Assembly (NCBI GenBank): GCA_002270565.1
Contig: NQMI01000002.1
Location: forward strand, 1,002,899 to 1,066,898
Direction: 5' to 3'
DNA: 64,000 nt
Origin: Stenocarpella maydis
Lineage: Eukaryota > Ascomycota > Sordariomycetes > Diaporthales > Diaporthaceae
Below, piece after piece: positions 1 through 11,200 of this stretch; within the stretch, counting starts at the first letter, position 1, and each line of letters begins with the position of its first letter. The translations under genes and the position numbers were made by a program. The notes beneath the pieces were generated by a model. It was not told the origin of the DNA and did no database searches. It worked only from the letters and a program-made list of their open reading frames with translations.

Positions 1-1306
1 GATTCGATAGTGGAGATTGCTGAGCTGTGGTTTTTGGGTCGAGGGGATGCCTGTAGAGCGATGCGGTGGGTGTTGACCCCTCGTCAAAGCTCTCAGGAAA
101 CAAGTCAAAGGATGAAATCAGTGGCCGCCTGATGTCAACCTCGCCAGCACCCATGCCCGGTTCAACGCCGACTGCCTTGCAAAATGAAACACTAGAATTT
201 GTCAGGTTGCCGTGGGTGATGCCGCGTGCGTGCATGTCGAACACAGTGTTTGCGAGGTTGTATGCAAGCCGGAACTTGGCCTCAAGGGTAGGCTCAAAGC
301 CAGGGCGTGCCAAAAGGTCTGACAGTGAGCAGAGCGTGTTTAGGGTGTTATGCGTGAGGGGCTCATAAGAGATGGGATTGAAGCCCGGTGGGAAGTGGTA
401 GACCAGGCCAAGTCTCGAATTGTCCATGTCTTCGAAGTAGCCGAGCAGCTGAGGAAGCCCAGTCCAAGAGCCCGGGGAGCGTTGTGGTTCTGTCTGCAGA
501 CCAGCAGAAAGCTTCTCGAACCGAGACATATCTGGCATAATGCCTGTGGCAGAGTACATGGGATCAAACTCGGCATGTTCTAGAAGCAGTGCAGTGTACG
601 GGCGGCCATTGTTCCTAGTCAAGTCGGAATATGCTTGTTTGCTCATGTAGACAATGTCCCGTGGGGGGACGTCAGGAGTCGTCTCGGACATGGGGATTGG
701 CTGTCTGTCTCTCAGGCTGGTCAATGTCTGAGGGTTGACCTGCTGTGGTGTCTGCATCCTGGTCGACTCAAATGCCCTCAGTTCCTCGGTGGAGGCTCCC
801 TGGTATGGCCTGGCTCGTGCTGATGATGCAGCATTTGATCTCGTCCTAGAAAGGTCGTATAGTGTGTCGATGGATGTAGTCAGATCTCTGACCAAGTCTT
901 CAAAGCGAGCTTTGTCCCAGGGCACAATGGGGATCTTCTTGTCCCCTAGGGGCCTGGGGACACTGCCGGCCTGCCGCCTGGAACTCTCCCATAGCGGTTC
1001 CGCTTCGGCGAGGATCTCCTTGATGGTCGACATGATACTCCCGACAACCTCGCTGAGGCCGGCCTTTGACAAGGAGTCATCGATGATGTCCTGGTGGCCG
1101 GGGTCGGACCATTCCAGGCCCCAGGTGACGAGGCGGTCATTCTGGATCTTCAGTTTCCGGTGCAGGGACTTGATGTCTGGGTCCTCGGCGTTCTGAACTG
1201 GCTCCTTGACAAAGTCAGAGGACTTTTTCGTGTCGTTATAGAGCCGACTGAGCCGCCGTTGGACGGGCAGCTGGTAGCCGCCCTGGGGGATCCCATAAGA
1301 CTCCAT
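1..1306 (-). CDS. Kinase-like protein with HeLo-like N-terminal region (3' end outside the window)
   Basis: One open frame runs on the minus strand from ATG at 1306-1304 off the left edge, about 435 residues. Residues 1-110 are charged and helical (motif LHRKLKIQNDRLVTWG) and resemble the second half of the HeLo/prion-inhibition domain of fungal incompatibility-type proteins. A Pro/Ser-rich linker follows. After about residue 215 comes a segment typical of the kinase-like domain in such proteins: PRDIVYMSKQAY, LLGYFEDMD, LGLVYHFPPG and then DMHARGITHGNLTNSSV, which sits where the catalytic loop (HGNL) would be. The Asp of a normal HRD loop is replaced by HGN, so it may be a pseudokinase. The frame stays open a little upstream of 1306 without another ATG, so a 5' exon carrying the rest of HeLo is possible. 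Domain names are inferred from remembered family patterns; the ORF itself is seen directly. Confidence 0.6.
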   Translation of the reverse strand, partial: MESYGIPQGGYQLPVQRRLSRLYNDTKKSSDFVKEPVQNAEDPDIKSLHRKLKIQNDRLVTWGLEWSDPGHQDIIDDSLSKAGLSEVVGSIMSTIKEILAEAEPLWESSRRQAGSVPRPLGDKKIPIVPWDKARFEDLVRDLTTSIDTLYDLSRTRSNAASSARARPYQGASTEELRAFESTRMQTPQQVNPQTLTSLRDRQPIPMSETTPDVPPRDIVYMSKQAYSDLTRNNGRPYTALLLEHAEFDPMYSATGIMPDMSRFEKLSAGLQTEPQRSPGSWTGLPQLLGYFEDMDNSRLGLVYHFPPGFNPISYEPLTHNTLNTLCSLSDLLARPGFEPTLEAKFRLAYNLANTVFDMHARGITHGNLTNSSVSFCKAVGVEPGMGAGEVDIRRPLISSFDLFPESFDEGSTPTASLYRHPLDPKTTAQQSPLSN

Positions 1307-3511
1307 GATGTGGCGGCGGTGCGAGGGATACACGCCCTCGCTCGGAATAAGAGAGTTACGGCGGCGGCGGCAGTTGGGGCAAGGACAAGAGTTCTGTGGT
1401 GATGTTGTCTATTTACCTCATTTCCCCAGGCGTATGGCAGAGTGAAGAGTATCTCTCGGAGGGGGGGGGAGTGGCCGAGAGAACGAAGGTGGACCCGGGA
1501 GAAATGCTCAGGAGCCGGGAGTATGTTGGCCGTAGTTGGCGGGCCTATGCGACAAGGCTAGAGACCAACTGCTAGTTGCGTACGGCTCAGCCAAGGTCAG
1601 AGATGGCAGCTGGCATGCGGCGCAGAAGGGTGATATGACTGAGAGAAGCAAGGGGGAAGAGGCATTGTCGAGATCAGGGCCGTCTAGTGTTTCAACAGAG
1701 GGCCACGAGAGGGGGAGCCTCCGACCCCATAGACCCGGGAGGTGAGCGCAGATGAAACAAGAAGAGGCGGAAACACGCCAGGACACAGCAGTGTCAATGT
1801 CAAGCTCCGGGCTGGGTGGTCCCAAGCATCGCGTCGATAGCGTGGTTGCACCCCGTCTTGCGTGCGCGGTGGCCAGGCCCAACATGGATGTGGGCGGTCC
1901 GGCCTTGCAAATGGGATGCCGGATAATTTGTCTGCCTAACGCCAGAACAAGCGGGCCTTTCTGTGTCTTCGCGTCGGGGCGTCGTGGCGGCACGCTTACG
2001 GGACTCGACGTGCAGCATCTCGCGGCAGACCGACAGGACGACAGGAGAGAGAGGGTCGGTGGCGTCGCTTGCACAAAGCCCCAAGCAAATGCCGGTCCCG
2101 AGTTTGACGGCTGCCTGGAGGTGATGGATCAGGCATCAGGATTCTTGTCTATCTCGGCATCCCAGACGACAAGACGCCGTCGGGGCCAATAGTGTGTGGT
2201 GCTGCCCTGGTCCTGGCCTTGTTTTGTGCAGCGGACCTTCCCGGCTGGTCTGCGCCGAGACTGCGCTCCGCAAGTACCCTTGTATCCAAGTATCCATGTA
2301 TATCCTTGTACCAACCTCACACGGCATCACCAAGACATTCTCTTCATTTGTGGTGACCATATACCCACATTTTATACAGAAGACAATCTGGTCCGTCTCG
2401 CCCTCCGTTTTGACCATGCAAGAGCAACATTACTTTAGAAAACATGATGGGGAATTGGCCTGTCGCCAGATTGCTTCTGCCTCACAGGCAGACAGGCTCG
2501 CATCTGCTGTCGCTCTTATCCTCGGCAGGGCACCGACATGACCTTACCCACAGAGTAGTTCTTGTGGCTGTACAGTGTGTGTGTATCCAGAGGCTCTAGC
2601 CCCGTTTCCTGTGGCTACCTGATTGGGAGTCTGACTTGGGTTCCTGTGGGCGGACCGACCGTCTTGGGCCAGTACGCCCCCTCCTGACTCAACATCAGAT
2701 GAAGAATAGATCGGTATGATTAGGCCAAGTCATAGATTCCAACACTTCCCGAAGGAACTGCGGATGCCCATGCTCAGTTTCCGGCTGCCTATTAACGAGT
2801 GAGACGGGCTACTCACCATCATGGACTAACTCACCTCAGCGAATGACGTACCATTGCGTGGGGTCAAGAGCTTTGAAGGTGCGATGCCCTTCGCACCAGT
2901 GCAATAAACGTCGACTTTTTCGCAACCAGGCTCCAGGCTCCAGGTTGAGGCTCTTGCTACGCAGGATTCACGCGTCAGGGAACTAAATTCCATCCTGGAG
3001 TTAATCAACACAAGTACCTTGCCCCTCCCCCCATCCCAAAACCCAGCAGGATCGCACTATACCCCAAGCGGACTGAGTACCAAAGATTATAGCCCTCACA
3101 TGGAAGACGGTGAAGATTCCAAAGACGGGTCTCATAACTCGTCTGCCTCTTCATGCAAGATACGCCCGAATCCTCAAGGCCGAGTTGCTGAGAATACGCC
3201 TTGCAAGCCCTCCAAGGTATCTCTGTATGCGGCTCTCAACAGACCGATGTCAAGGGAAGGCAAAATGTTGCACTTTCCATGTTCCCTGCACGTACTTGGT
3301 TGGCCAAGAATTCCTGCTCCCTCGGCTGAAACGATGCTTTAAAGGACCGCGGGACGCCCCCCCCCCCGCCACCCGAGGTAGAATTCTCCATTCATATTCA
3401 AGGTGATCAACATTTTAGGAACGAGACACAATATAATGCTGATCCTTAGAGCCCAGCTCCTGTTGGATCAACTTTCTTGCACCAGCTGGCTCATGTCCAC
3501 CGCAAGCTGTG
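1307..3511. other. Intergenic, no supported gene
   Basis: About 2.2 kb of mixed composition. ORFs up to 188 codons occur on both strands (e.g. 1508-2074 minus) but none shows a recognisable motif or splice-consistent extension. A G-run lies near 1461-1470 and a C-run near 3357-3367. I see nothing else here. Confidence 0.5.
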
Positions 3512-5086
3512 TCACAAACGCATACGGCTGATCGGAGCAAGCATCCCAGCACCTCTCTCCCCTGAGGCCCAGAACCGCTCAAGGACGGCCTTCGCCACCA
3601 TCGGCACTCTCGAACCGATGTGGCAGCTCAGCTCCAGGAGCCTTTCTAACACAAAAGCCCGCATCGCTGCGCACCCGACCGCGGCCTGCGACCAAGGGCC
3701 AGATCATGGAGTATCTAGTTGCAGGGGATGACATGGCCGAGCCGAGTCGAAGGTGTAGGAGTCGGCCATGCCCAGCACACTCGGCGCTCATCTCTGCGGA
3801 TGAGGGCAAAACCGATAGGCTCTGCAGTGACAGGATGGAGTACAGTGACATGGCAGCCCGGTATATTTCCCCTACCAGCATCCATTCCTTTGTGGAGCAA
3901 GGTTTGGATTCGGACCATCCTTTTGGTGAGAAGGAATTGATGCGTGCTGGAATATTGCATGCCTCTTGCGTGTGACTTTCCGGCTACAGCATGCCCGCTT
4001 TCCATAGCTCGCGTGCGAAGGTGATTGATCTAGATTAACTCGGCGAATAACGTTGGCGGGCACATCTGGAAAGAGAATAGCCTCTTTCCATAATGTTCAA
4101 TTATGATTTCCAGGTCGTCGACGTGCCAAATAGTCTTGGAGAGGCTCGGCGCGGGGGATGTTGTATTCCCAAGAATTGAACGCTGGTTGTACCCTGCCAG
4201 TATCGAGGTGGGCCCAACTGTCGCTTTGCTTGAGTTTAGGCTCCTTGTTCCAGACAGTGTATGGACACCCCAACGGAGAGTGATCAGACTGTTGACCCCT
4301 TCGATGTGATGCCGCCAGTTCGCCGAGGCGCCTTGATGAGCCTGTGTTATTCCGGCATTCTTCAGAACAAGAGGTTATTCTCCAGGTTGTCTACTTGGAC
4401 TCAAATCAGGTAATAAAAGTGCAATGATACCGGCAATAAGCAGATCATCATTGCGATTGTGTCTGATGTCGATGTCCTCCCTGAGGGAGCGGATGATAAT
4501 GCCCCGGAAGTGATAGAATGGTTTGGCCAGGGCCTTCTGCCCGGTATCATTCTCCAACCGGCTGATTCGGTAGCTAAGCGTTTTGCAGATAAGGCAGAGT
4601 CGTATGTAGTCAGGAATTCCTGCACCTAGCTGGACATGGGTGGGTGTGACGAGATATGTTCCAGGGTGTTACCCAAGTTCATTGATGTGGACGAGATCTG
4701 TATATATGCAGGTGTTATCTATCTATGTCAGCAATGCCTTGCGAAAAATATGGCAGGGGAGAATTACAGTACGCTACCGCTTCGAGCAAGGCACGAGTTT
4801 CCGTGTCCATGCTCAAGTTTGAGGGGACCATCTCATTCAGGTTTCTCGTGGACGTGGGAACAGATCTTCTTTCTATTTCAAGTTACACAAGCCCATTCCG
4901 TCTTTGCCGTCGAGATATGATTTTACCGGGAGGAAGCCACCTCGATCTCGCAGGTTTTGCATCACCATATCCAGGACATTGGCTCCCTGAGTGGGAACAT
5001 TTGTTGCATTCTGGGCGTGTCGAATCACAAACCACACGGCGTCGAAGGCACTCCCAGCAGCAGTGGCGCTTTCGACTTCGGTCCAT
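3512..5086 (-). pseudogene. Decayed Zn(II)2Cys6 fungal transcription factor gene
   Basis: Starting at 5086 the minus strand encodes a clear GAL4-type cluster: Cys spacing C-x2-C-x6-C-x6-C-x2-C-x6-C (CWEC, VVC, ECNKC, QC), followed by the usual PGYG segment. Further pieces of the family's central domain follow: LCLICKTLSYRISRLEND and SLREDIDIRHNRNDDLL (about 4600-4400), GASANWRHHIEGV (about 4330-4290), GEIYRAAMSLYSILSLQSL (about 3875-3820) and VPMVAKAVLERFW (near 3570). They do not connect. An in-frame TAG lies at 4030-4032 inside an otherwise good stretch (LFAELI-stop-INHLRTRAM). The frame changes between about 3970 and 3930 and again near 3710. At about 4405 the exon end reads GAT-TTGAGT where a GTGAGT donor would restore the family sequence, which suggests a mutated splice site (inference). 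It borders the RIP-affected block, which fits decay. It could instead be an assembly-error-ridden gene, but four independent lesions make that unlikely. Confidence 0.8.
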
Positions 5087-5534
5087 TTTTTGAGGTCATT
5101 AACAATACCCCAAATCCTCGTTTGCGGGAGGTTTTGCTGGAACAATCTCATATACAAAGCAGATGACTAATAGCCAAGAATACAGGTGAGTCCAATGACC
5201 TTGGTGGCATCACAATTATATTCCAGGCGCAATAACATGGTGGACCCCCATTCCGCACCCCCCCTGATTCCGACCACCCTCCTCGTCAACAATGCTACTA
5301 TTCCACTTTAATTCCCCGCCACAATGATAACCGATCCCTCTCTCGTTGGTATTAACGAATCATTAGAATCATCACTATTAGGGAATATCTTGCTAGCTTT
5401 AATTTTAAGCCTTCCGAATAGCCTTAATATTAGCAAAAGCCGCATTTAGGTTAATTATAACCTTCTTCCTCTTAAACTTCTTGCTAGCTTTAATTTAACT
5501 CTCCAGCTACTTATTTTTTTATAAGGACATCATT

Positions 5535-6110
5535 AAATCATACTCTTTCTAGTTATATGCTTTAATGATTTTTCTAAAGAGTTCTTATTATATAGGGCTT
5601 AAGTATTTATTACATATATAAATGTGCACTATAGACCTTAATTCGCGTGACTACTTAGGGGTCTTAAAAATAGGCTTATAGACCTGAGGAAAAGACTGTA
5701 GTATGCCGTTCTCATTAATGAAGCTATTCCCAGTATCAGAATTATTAGAATTGTCTTCCCTCTAGTGGTTTTCAAGGATATGGTTGCTAGAGAGCCCTCT
5801 AACCCTATTAACTGGCTACAGCCCCGTTGCTTTTTACCTAGAATGAATATTTAAAGCTATTAGTACCTCCTCTCAAGCCTTATAATAGCAATAAAGGAAT
5901 TGCTGTTTGGCTATAACTAGAGAGGAATCATATGCCTTAAGGAGGTACAATTATTTCCGGGATGCCCTCTTCAGCAGGCTAAATACAGCTATATTAAGGG
6001 GCTACAAAATGTATATTATATAAGCTAGCAAAAAGATAATATATATTTTATTTAAGAAGCATTCCTATATAAAACTAAGTATTATGTGTGTATGGTGCCC
6101 GTTAATAACT
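5535..6110 (-). mobile_element. RIP-degraded pogo/Fot1-like DDE transposase, C-terminal part (copy 1)
   Basis: Reading the minus strand through stops gives the tail of a fungal CENP-B/pogo-type transposase. The clearest stretch (about 5834-5790) reads KATGL-stop-PVN, matching the family motif KATGLWPV with Trp turned into TAG. Just upstream is FLYCYYKA-stop-EEVLIALNIHSR, with CGA turned into TGA. Downstream, around 5680-5640, TPK-stop-SRELRSIVH fits the usual tail segment before the final helix. Upstream, NIYYLFASLYNIHF aligns with the NI..L.LP.H..H part of the DDE core, but with its Pro and first His lost. The element is dead. Its left end and terminal inverted repeats were not found. Confidence 0.65.
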
Positions 6111-6349
6111 AATAATCGCTACTTATTGGGGTCCCTTAGCTTTATTTAAGGAATGAAGACTCTCCTCACCTACTTAAGGGTAATTTTTTCTTCTATTCAT
6201 CCCTTTTTTATAGAGGTAAATTACTAGCCCTTAAAATCTTTAAGGGCTATAGGAAACTACTGCTGCTAAATGCTCTTCCCTTTAAATATAATTAATGGAT
6301 TAAGTCGCTTGTTTAGAGTATTAATATACTTGAGGAAGGAGGTTTATGC

Positions 6350-6960
6350 TTGTTAAACGGAACCGCTCAGCAGGGCGTTGGTACTCCGTGCAAGGAGTTA
6401 CCCTAGACTTCGTTGTAAGGAGTTACCCTAGACTTCCTAGCAAGGAGTTACCCTAGACTTGCGAGTCAGGCGATTTTCGCTAAGTACGCCCAGTGCGTGC
6501 GTGACGCAAGATGAGTTTGGTGGCCGTGAGTCGATTATTTTGGCCTGCATTTGCACCTTAATTCAGACCTCTGCATTACCCTTATTTCTTACCCAAAAAG
6601 TATATGACTTAGTGCATTGGATAGCCTGATTTCTGAAGTTTGTATGTACTTAATTTGGGTATTGCTAGGGCTATGGTTGGCTAGTTGCTTGGAACTAAAG
6701 ATGGTGTGTTGGAAGGGCGAATTTTCCGGCATTTGCAAATTTGCACTAGAGCCCACTGCAGCGTGCTCAGGGGTGAGATGATGTCGGAGGGTATATAAGG
6801 AGGGCTTATAGAAGCCCAACTTAATTCAATATAAAGTTATCCAGACCATTGTTAATCGTCCGAATTCGCCTCAGGGCACTATACTGCGACCCTGCTGAAA
6901 CACATGCTGAACTGAATGCTATTCTATAGCACATATTCATCAGACTTTAGGGAACAACAT
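6350..6960 (+). mobile_element. GC-balanced island, possible solo LTR
   Basis: This stretch lacks the extreme AT bias of its surroundings. Read on the plus strand it begins TGTTAAACGG, contains a TATA-like GTATATAAGG at 6790-6799, and ends with AGGGAACAACA near 6949-6959 or, alternatively, GCTGAAACA near 6893-6901. TG..CA ends plus an internal promoter are what an LTR shows. No second copy is visible in the window and it does not match the LTR-like segment at 9640-9875, so it would be a solo or separate insertion. Exact ends are uncertain. Confidence 0.35.
6391..6460 (+). repeat. Three direct copies of a 19-nt unit, 25-nt period
   Basis: The unit AAGGAGTTACCCTAGACTT occurs three times without mismatch, at 6392, 6417 and 6442, separated by 6-nt spacers that differ. 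It lies near the start of the LTR-like island. Exact copies inside a mutated region mean that it is recent, selected, or was never a RIP target. Confidence 0.9.
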
Positions 6961-9640
6961 TATCTTAAAAGATCTACCTAGTAGTCTAATTAATTTAGAG
7001 ATTTATAGCATATAGTTATAGAAGTCCTAAATTTAGTTTATAATATGCTGTATTTATAATATTTAGAGTTATAAAACTAGTATATTTTTAGATTAAGATA
7101 AGTAAATAATTAGTCTTTATATTAATTATTCTGTTTTTATATCCTACTTCTATACCTTCTATAATACTAAGTTTATAGGGGTCTTCTTTCTAATATTATA
7201 AGATTTAATGGTTATTAATAATATATAGTAATATAAAGTTTCCCTAAGTGCTATTATTTAATAGTATACTATATATTTTTCTATTAATATTTATTTTTAG
7301 AATAATATATATATAGCTTCTATAAGTTATATATAAGGATTAGTAGTTTATAATTAATTATTATTCTTCTATAGATAATCATTATTGTTTTCTTATTCTT
7401 ATTTATTATATATTAAGTATTGCTAATTATATTGCTATTTTATTTCTTTATGCTAAAGTAAGAGCTTCTTATTTAGGTAAATAGGGCATCTAGTTAACCT
7501 ATATACCTATACTCTATTAAGTCCTTATAAGAATTTAAGTAGTAGATCTCTATTAAGTTTAATAACTATATAGGCCTTAGTCTTATTATAGCTAGCAATC
7601 TTCTAATGCCTAAGTTTGAAGTACTTATAAGTTTTTATAATAGGTCCTAAGTAGAACCTTCTAGGGAGGAAAGATTACCTAGCTTTCTCCTGAAAGTAAA
7701 TATAATAAGCGTGCTAGATATATAAGATTTATGAGATCTTAGCATGCTTAGTGTGCTATAGCTAGAGACAAGCCTTATTTCTAGTTTCTCTAATAGGAGG
7801 CTAGTATAGTTCTTTTAAAGCCTGTGCTAGGGGTATTCCTATAATAGTGATTTTAGTTATACTAGTATTAGGTGTGATAGGTTAGCACTTTTCTAGGTGC
7901 TTCTTGGGATTCTCATTAGCGTTTTTATTTTTATTAGTATTTCATATAGGGTCTTTACTATTTCCTGAGGCATTATTTATAATACTTAAGTAGTCTGAAT
8001 TGTTATTATTTATTATTATATTATATAGTGATTCTTATCTTCTTATTGCTAACTATCTTTCCTATTAAGGTTATTTAGGGAACTATCTAGAGGCTTCTTT
8101 CTCTAAAAGGTATAATAAGTACTAGTTATTAAAGGAAGAGATTTAGTTAAGGGCTCTATGTTTAGGGCTAGCATTTGCTGCTTTCTTAGGAATAGTTAGT
8201 AGGTTATCTAGATTTTTAGGCTTATTTGTATTAGGGTAGATTAGATATTTTATATAGAGGTTGGGTTAATAGATATAAGATGTTTTGCCTTCTAGGTGTA
8301 CTAGGTATTCATTATTAAGTAAATAGCTATATTATTTGGGCTGTTTCTAGTATATAGTTATATTAACCTATTATTGTTTTTTCTTAGGATAGATCTCTAT
8401 AATTATTTTCTAGATTAGCAATATTCCTTAGAAAAGTATCCTGGTTTTTTATAATTATAGTACTTCTAACTGCTGTTAGAGTATTATTATGCTGCATTAA
8501 GTTCTATAGGTTCTGGATAGGTACTATAAGTGGTTCCTTATTATTATTGCTGATTACTATAAAAGTTGTCCTTATGGTAATACTTCTTTATATTATTAGG
8601 TTAGTATTAGGGCTTCTATTAGTTTGTAGAATTCTTACATTATTACTCTTATTATTATTTAAATAGATAATTATTAATATATATAGCTATAGTGATATAT
8701 TTTATAAGTTTCTTAGGCCTATCTGTTTTAAAGAGCTTGTCTTTTATATTCTCTTTAAGTTCTTTATAGAGCTAGCTCATAAGTGCTTTATTACTCTAAC
8801 TAATATAAGTAGTAAGTTACTTAAAGTAGGTAGTATATTTAGAAGCTAAGTCTTATTGTTTAGGTTATATAAGCTAATATTTAGTAGTTTATTCCTTATG
8901 TAGGTTACTAAAAGTATCATTTAAGGCTTATTTAAAGTTATTATATTTCTTAAAGATAGCTTTAATATTGTTATTTTAGTTCTTCTTATTATTCTTTAAG
9001 TAGTCTCTAAGAGTAGGTTTAAATTAAGTAAGAGTATTTTCCTTAAGTTAATATTTAATAAAGATAATCTTATTATAATTAGTTCTAAACTAAAGTTTAT
9101 AATACTTAAAGTAAGTACAATACTAAGTAAGAAATCCTTAGAGGGTTCTCTTATCTTCCTTATAAGGGCCGGGCTTGTTCATTTTGTAAGCCTTAGCTTG
9201 CTAAATTATATAGAGATGATTAATTTCCTATTAGAGGGCTCTAATTTATAGGGCTATCTCTTAGGTATTTATGCTCTGGGCCTATCTGTTGTTAGAAGAG
9301 GTAGTTAATATTATATTTTCATATTGCTTAGTAAGTTATATATATAGCTGTTTTAAATAAGAGTTATGAAAATATAATAATTATATTAAACTTTTATAAG
9401 GTTTAGTAGATAACCTATAGGATTTATATTAATACAGTAGAGCAAAGGTAATACTTAATTAAGTTTATAGTATATAAAAATACTATTTATAAAAAAAGTA
9501 TAATTAGAAGTTACAAATCTGTTTAGTTAATAGGACTAAATATTTAGATTAATAATTAAAGAGTCTATTCTATAAAAGCTATCTATTATAGTAATAACTA
9601 TATAGTTATATATTTTAACTCTTTATATATTATAGGTACT
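6960..9640 (-). mobile_element. RIP-degraded Ty3/gypsy-type retrotransposon, gag readable
   Basis: On the minus strand from about 9190 to 8640, a gag-type capsid can be followed across many stops: FKPTLRDYLKNNKEE, AIFKKYNNFKQALNDTF, YTTYFK, SNKALMSQLYKELKENIKD and LFKTDRPKKLIKY. The order and wording are those of fungal Ty3/gypsy Gag, with Gln codons mostly turned into stops. At about 8466-8405 a zinc knuckle reads YYNYKKPGYFSKEYC, in which the first two Cys of CxxC have become Tyr (TGY to TAY). Below about 8400 the pol region should follow, but I could not read protease, RT or integrase motifs with confidence. The right-hand flank carries an LTR-like segment in the same orientation. Confidence 0.7.
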
Positions 9641-9875
9641 GGATTGTAAAGATCATTTGATGATATTTGCGGTCCAGTCCTGTGGTTATGAGGACTGCTA
9701 GTGGTCCTATTGGTTCATCCTATTTGGTAATTTTATAACCCTAACCCTGGTTATAGTAAGAGGTGCTAACTCTTCTACCTAGTGGGTGCGGGGCAGCACC
9801 TTAGTACCTGTTTTTGGTTTCTTTTTTTGGCCTGCAAACTGGGTCCCTTGGGTACCGACGTGTTGGCTCATAACA
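9640..9875 (-). mobile_element. Probable 5' LTR of the gypsy relic
   Basis: On the minus strand this GC-balanced segment starts TGTTATGAGCC at 9875 and ends CCAGTACCTATAATA at about 9637. It lies upstream of the gag relic in the correct orientation, 0.45 kb before gag begins. The final ATA could be a RIP-changed ACA. A matching left LTR was not found, so the assignment rests on position and ends only. Confidence 0.45.
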
Positions 9876-10009
9876 TTATTATCCCCTAACTCATTATCAT
9901 TAAGTATTACTTAAGGCTCTTCCTTAATGAGTCCTATAGCAGCCCTCTCTCTTATAATAGTTATAATACTTATAAACTTTAAATTTAGGTCTAGTAATAC
10001 CCTTTTTTT

Positions 10010-11200
10010 TTGGGTCTCTAGTGCTCTAAAGCAGCTATAAGGACTTTATTTTCCTCCTTAGTAATTACTATATAGGCAGCTAATTTATTAAGGCCCATAT
10101 AGACCTTCTAGAAGAGCAAGTAGATAGTAGGTAACTTAAAGATATTACTAATACTAGATAACTCTAATTTAATTACTCGGATATAATAAGAGAAATATAA
10201 TATTTTTAAATTAATTATAGCTAAGTCTGAATTAATTAGAGTACTTATTAGCTTAGTATTATAGTTATTACCCGTAGTATTATTATTTTAAACTATTAGT
10301 TGTAATCTCTTTACCTTTACATAATCTCAAGGGAAGATTCCTATAGCTATCCATACCTTCTTAACAATACTTAATCTAAAGATACTATTTTAAGCCTTAA
10401 AATAGGTGTAAAGAAAGAATTCTTTATAGAATTCCTTAGTACTATATATAGTAGCTAGTAGGGTAAGATTCTAATAATACCTCCTCTTTAAAAGTAAGAA
10501 TATACTAATATTAAGGGGCTATAATATATATGAAGTATAAGCGGGAAGAAATATAAGCTAGATCTTTAATTTAAAATAATACTATATAAAATCATTAGTT
10601 ATATGCAAGCTATAACTATTAAGAAGAAGGACCCTCTACTGCTTGGGATTAGAGGGCTGGGTAGTAAGCTTAAATATTATTATTAGCTATAATAGACTGA
10701 TTTAATTATTTATCTAGCCTATCTCTGAGTATGTAAATGATTAGCCCTAGAAATCAGTAAGTTCTTATATAGGAAACTATTATTATTATATAGATTTTCC
10801 TCTAAAGATAATAAAGGGAAGAATCACCTTACCTGCCCTATTAATACACTTTATTAAGGTGCACTGAATATGCAAGAGGGCTGTTCTTTTTAATAATAGA
10901 ATTAATTACTAAGGAGCTAATAACTAGGCTATTAATATTATTGCCTTCTTAAAAGTCAACTTTATTAGTATTATACTAGTATTTAAGAGAAATATTGCTA
11001 ATCTCAAGTAACTCTAAGCAGTTGAAAAAGATATTAATATTCTTATAGGTAGCACTATTAGTATAGTAATATTTAATATATATAGTCTTAAGTATTTTTA
11101 TAGATAGATTCCTTATTAAAAAATATTATAACTAGTTCTTTCTTATTATTTATTACTCTATAGTATTAGGGACATTATTATTAGTAATATAGGTAGTAAA
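10010..11200 (-). mobile_element. RIP-degraded pogo-like DDE transposase (copy 2, different subfamily)
   Basis: The minus strand at about 10640-10505 reads RVLLLNSYSLHITNDFI, then LIFLPAYTSYIL-stop-PLNISIF. This is the DDE core segment normally of the form DGHGSH....FLPPHTSH.LQPLD...F. The catalytic Asp has become Asn, Gly to Ser, His to Tyr and Gln to TAG, all single C-to-T/G-to-A steps. Further down (about 10430-10300) comes FYKEFF...GIFPWDYVKV, the conserved G.FPWDPD.V tail. The wording differs from the KATGLWPV type at 5.8 kb, so two transposase subfamilies are present. The N-terminal half and inverted repeats could not be placed. Confidence 0.65.

Noticed and set aside
1508..2074. 188-codon minus-strand ORF between the kinase-like gene and the pseudogene
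   Set aside because: No domain, odd composition (Ser/Pro/Arg/Cys), competing ORFs on the other strand; looks like chance in GC-rich DNA.
9733..9752. Telomere-like CCCTAACCCT inside the AT block
   Set aside because: Less than two full repeat units, inside the LTR-like segment; no tandem array.
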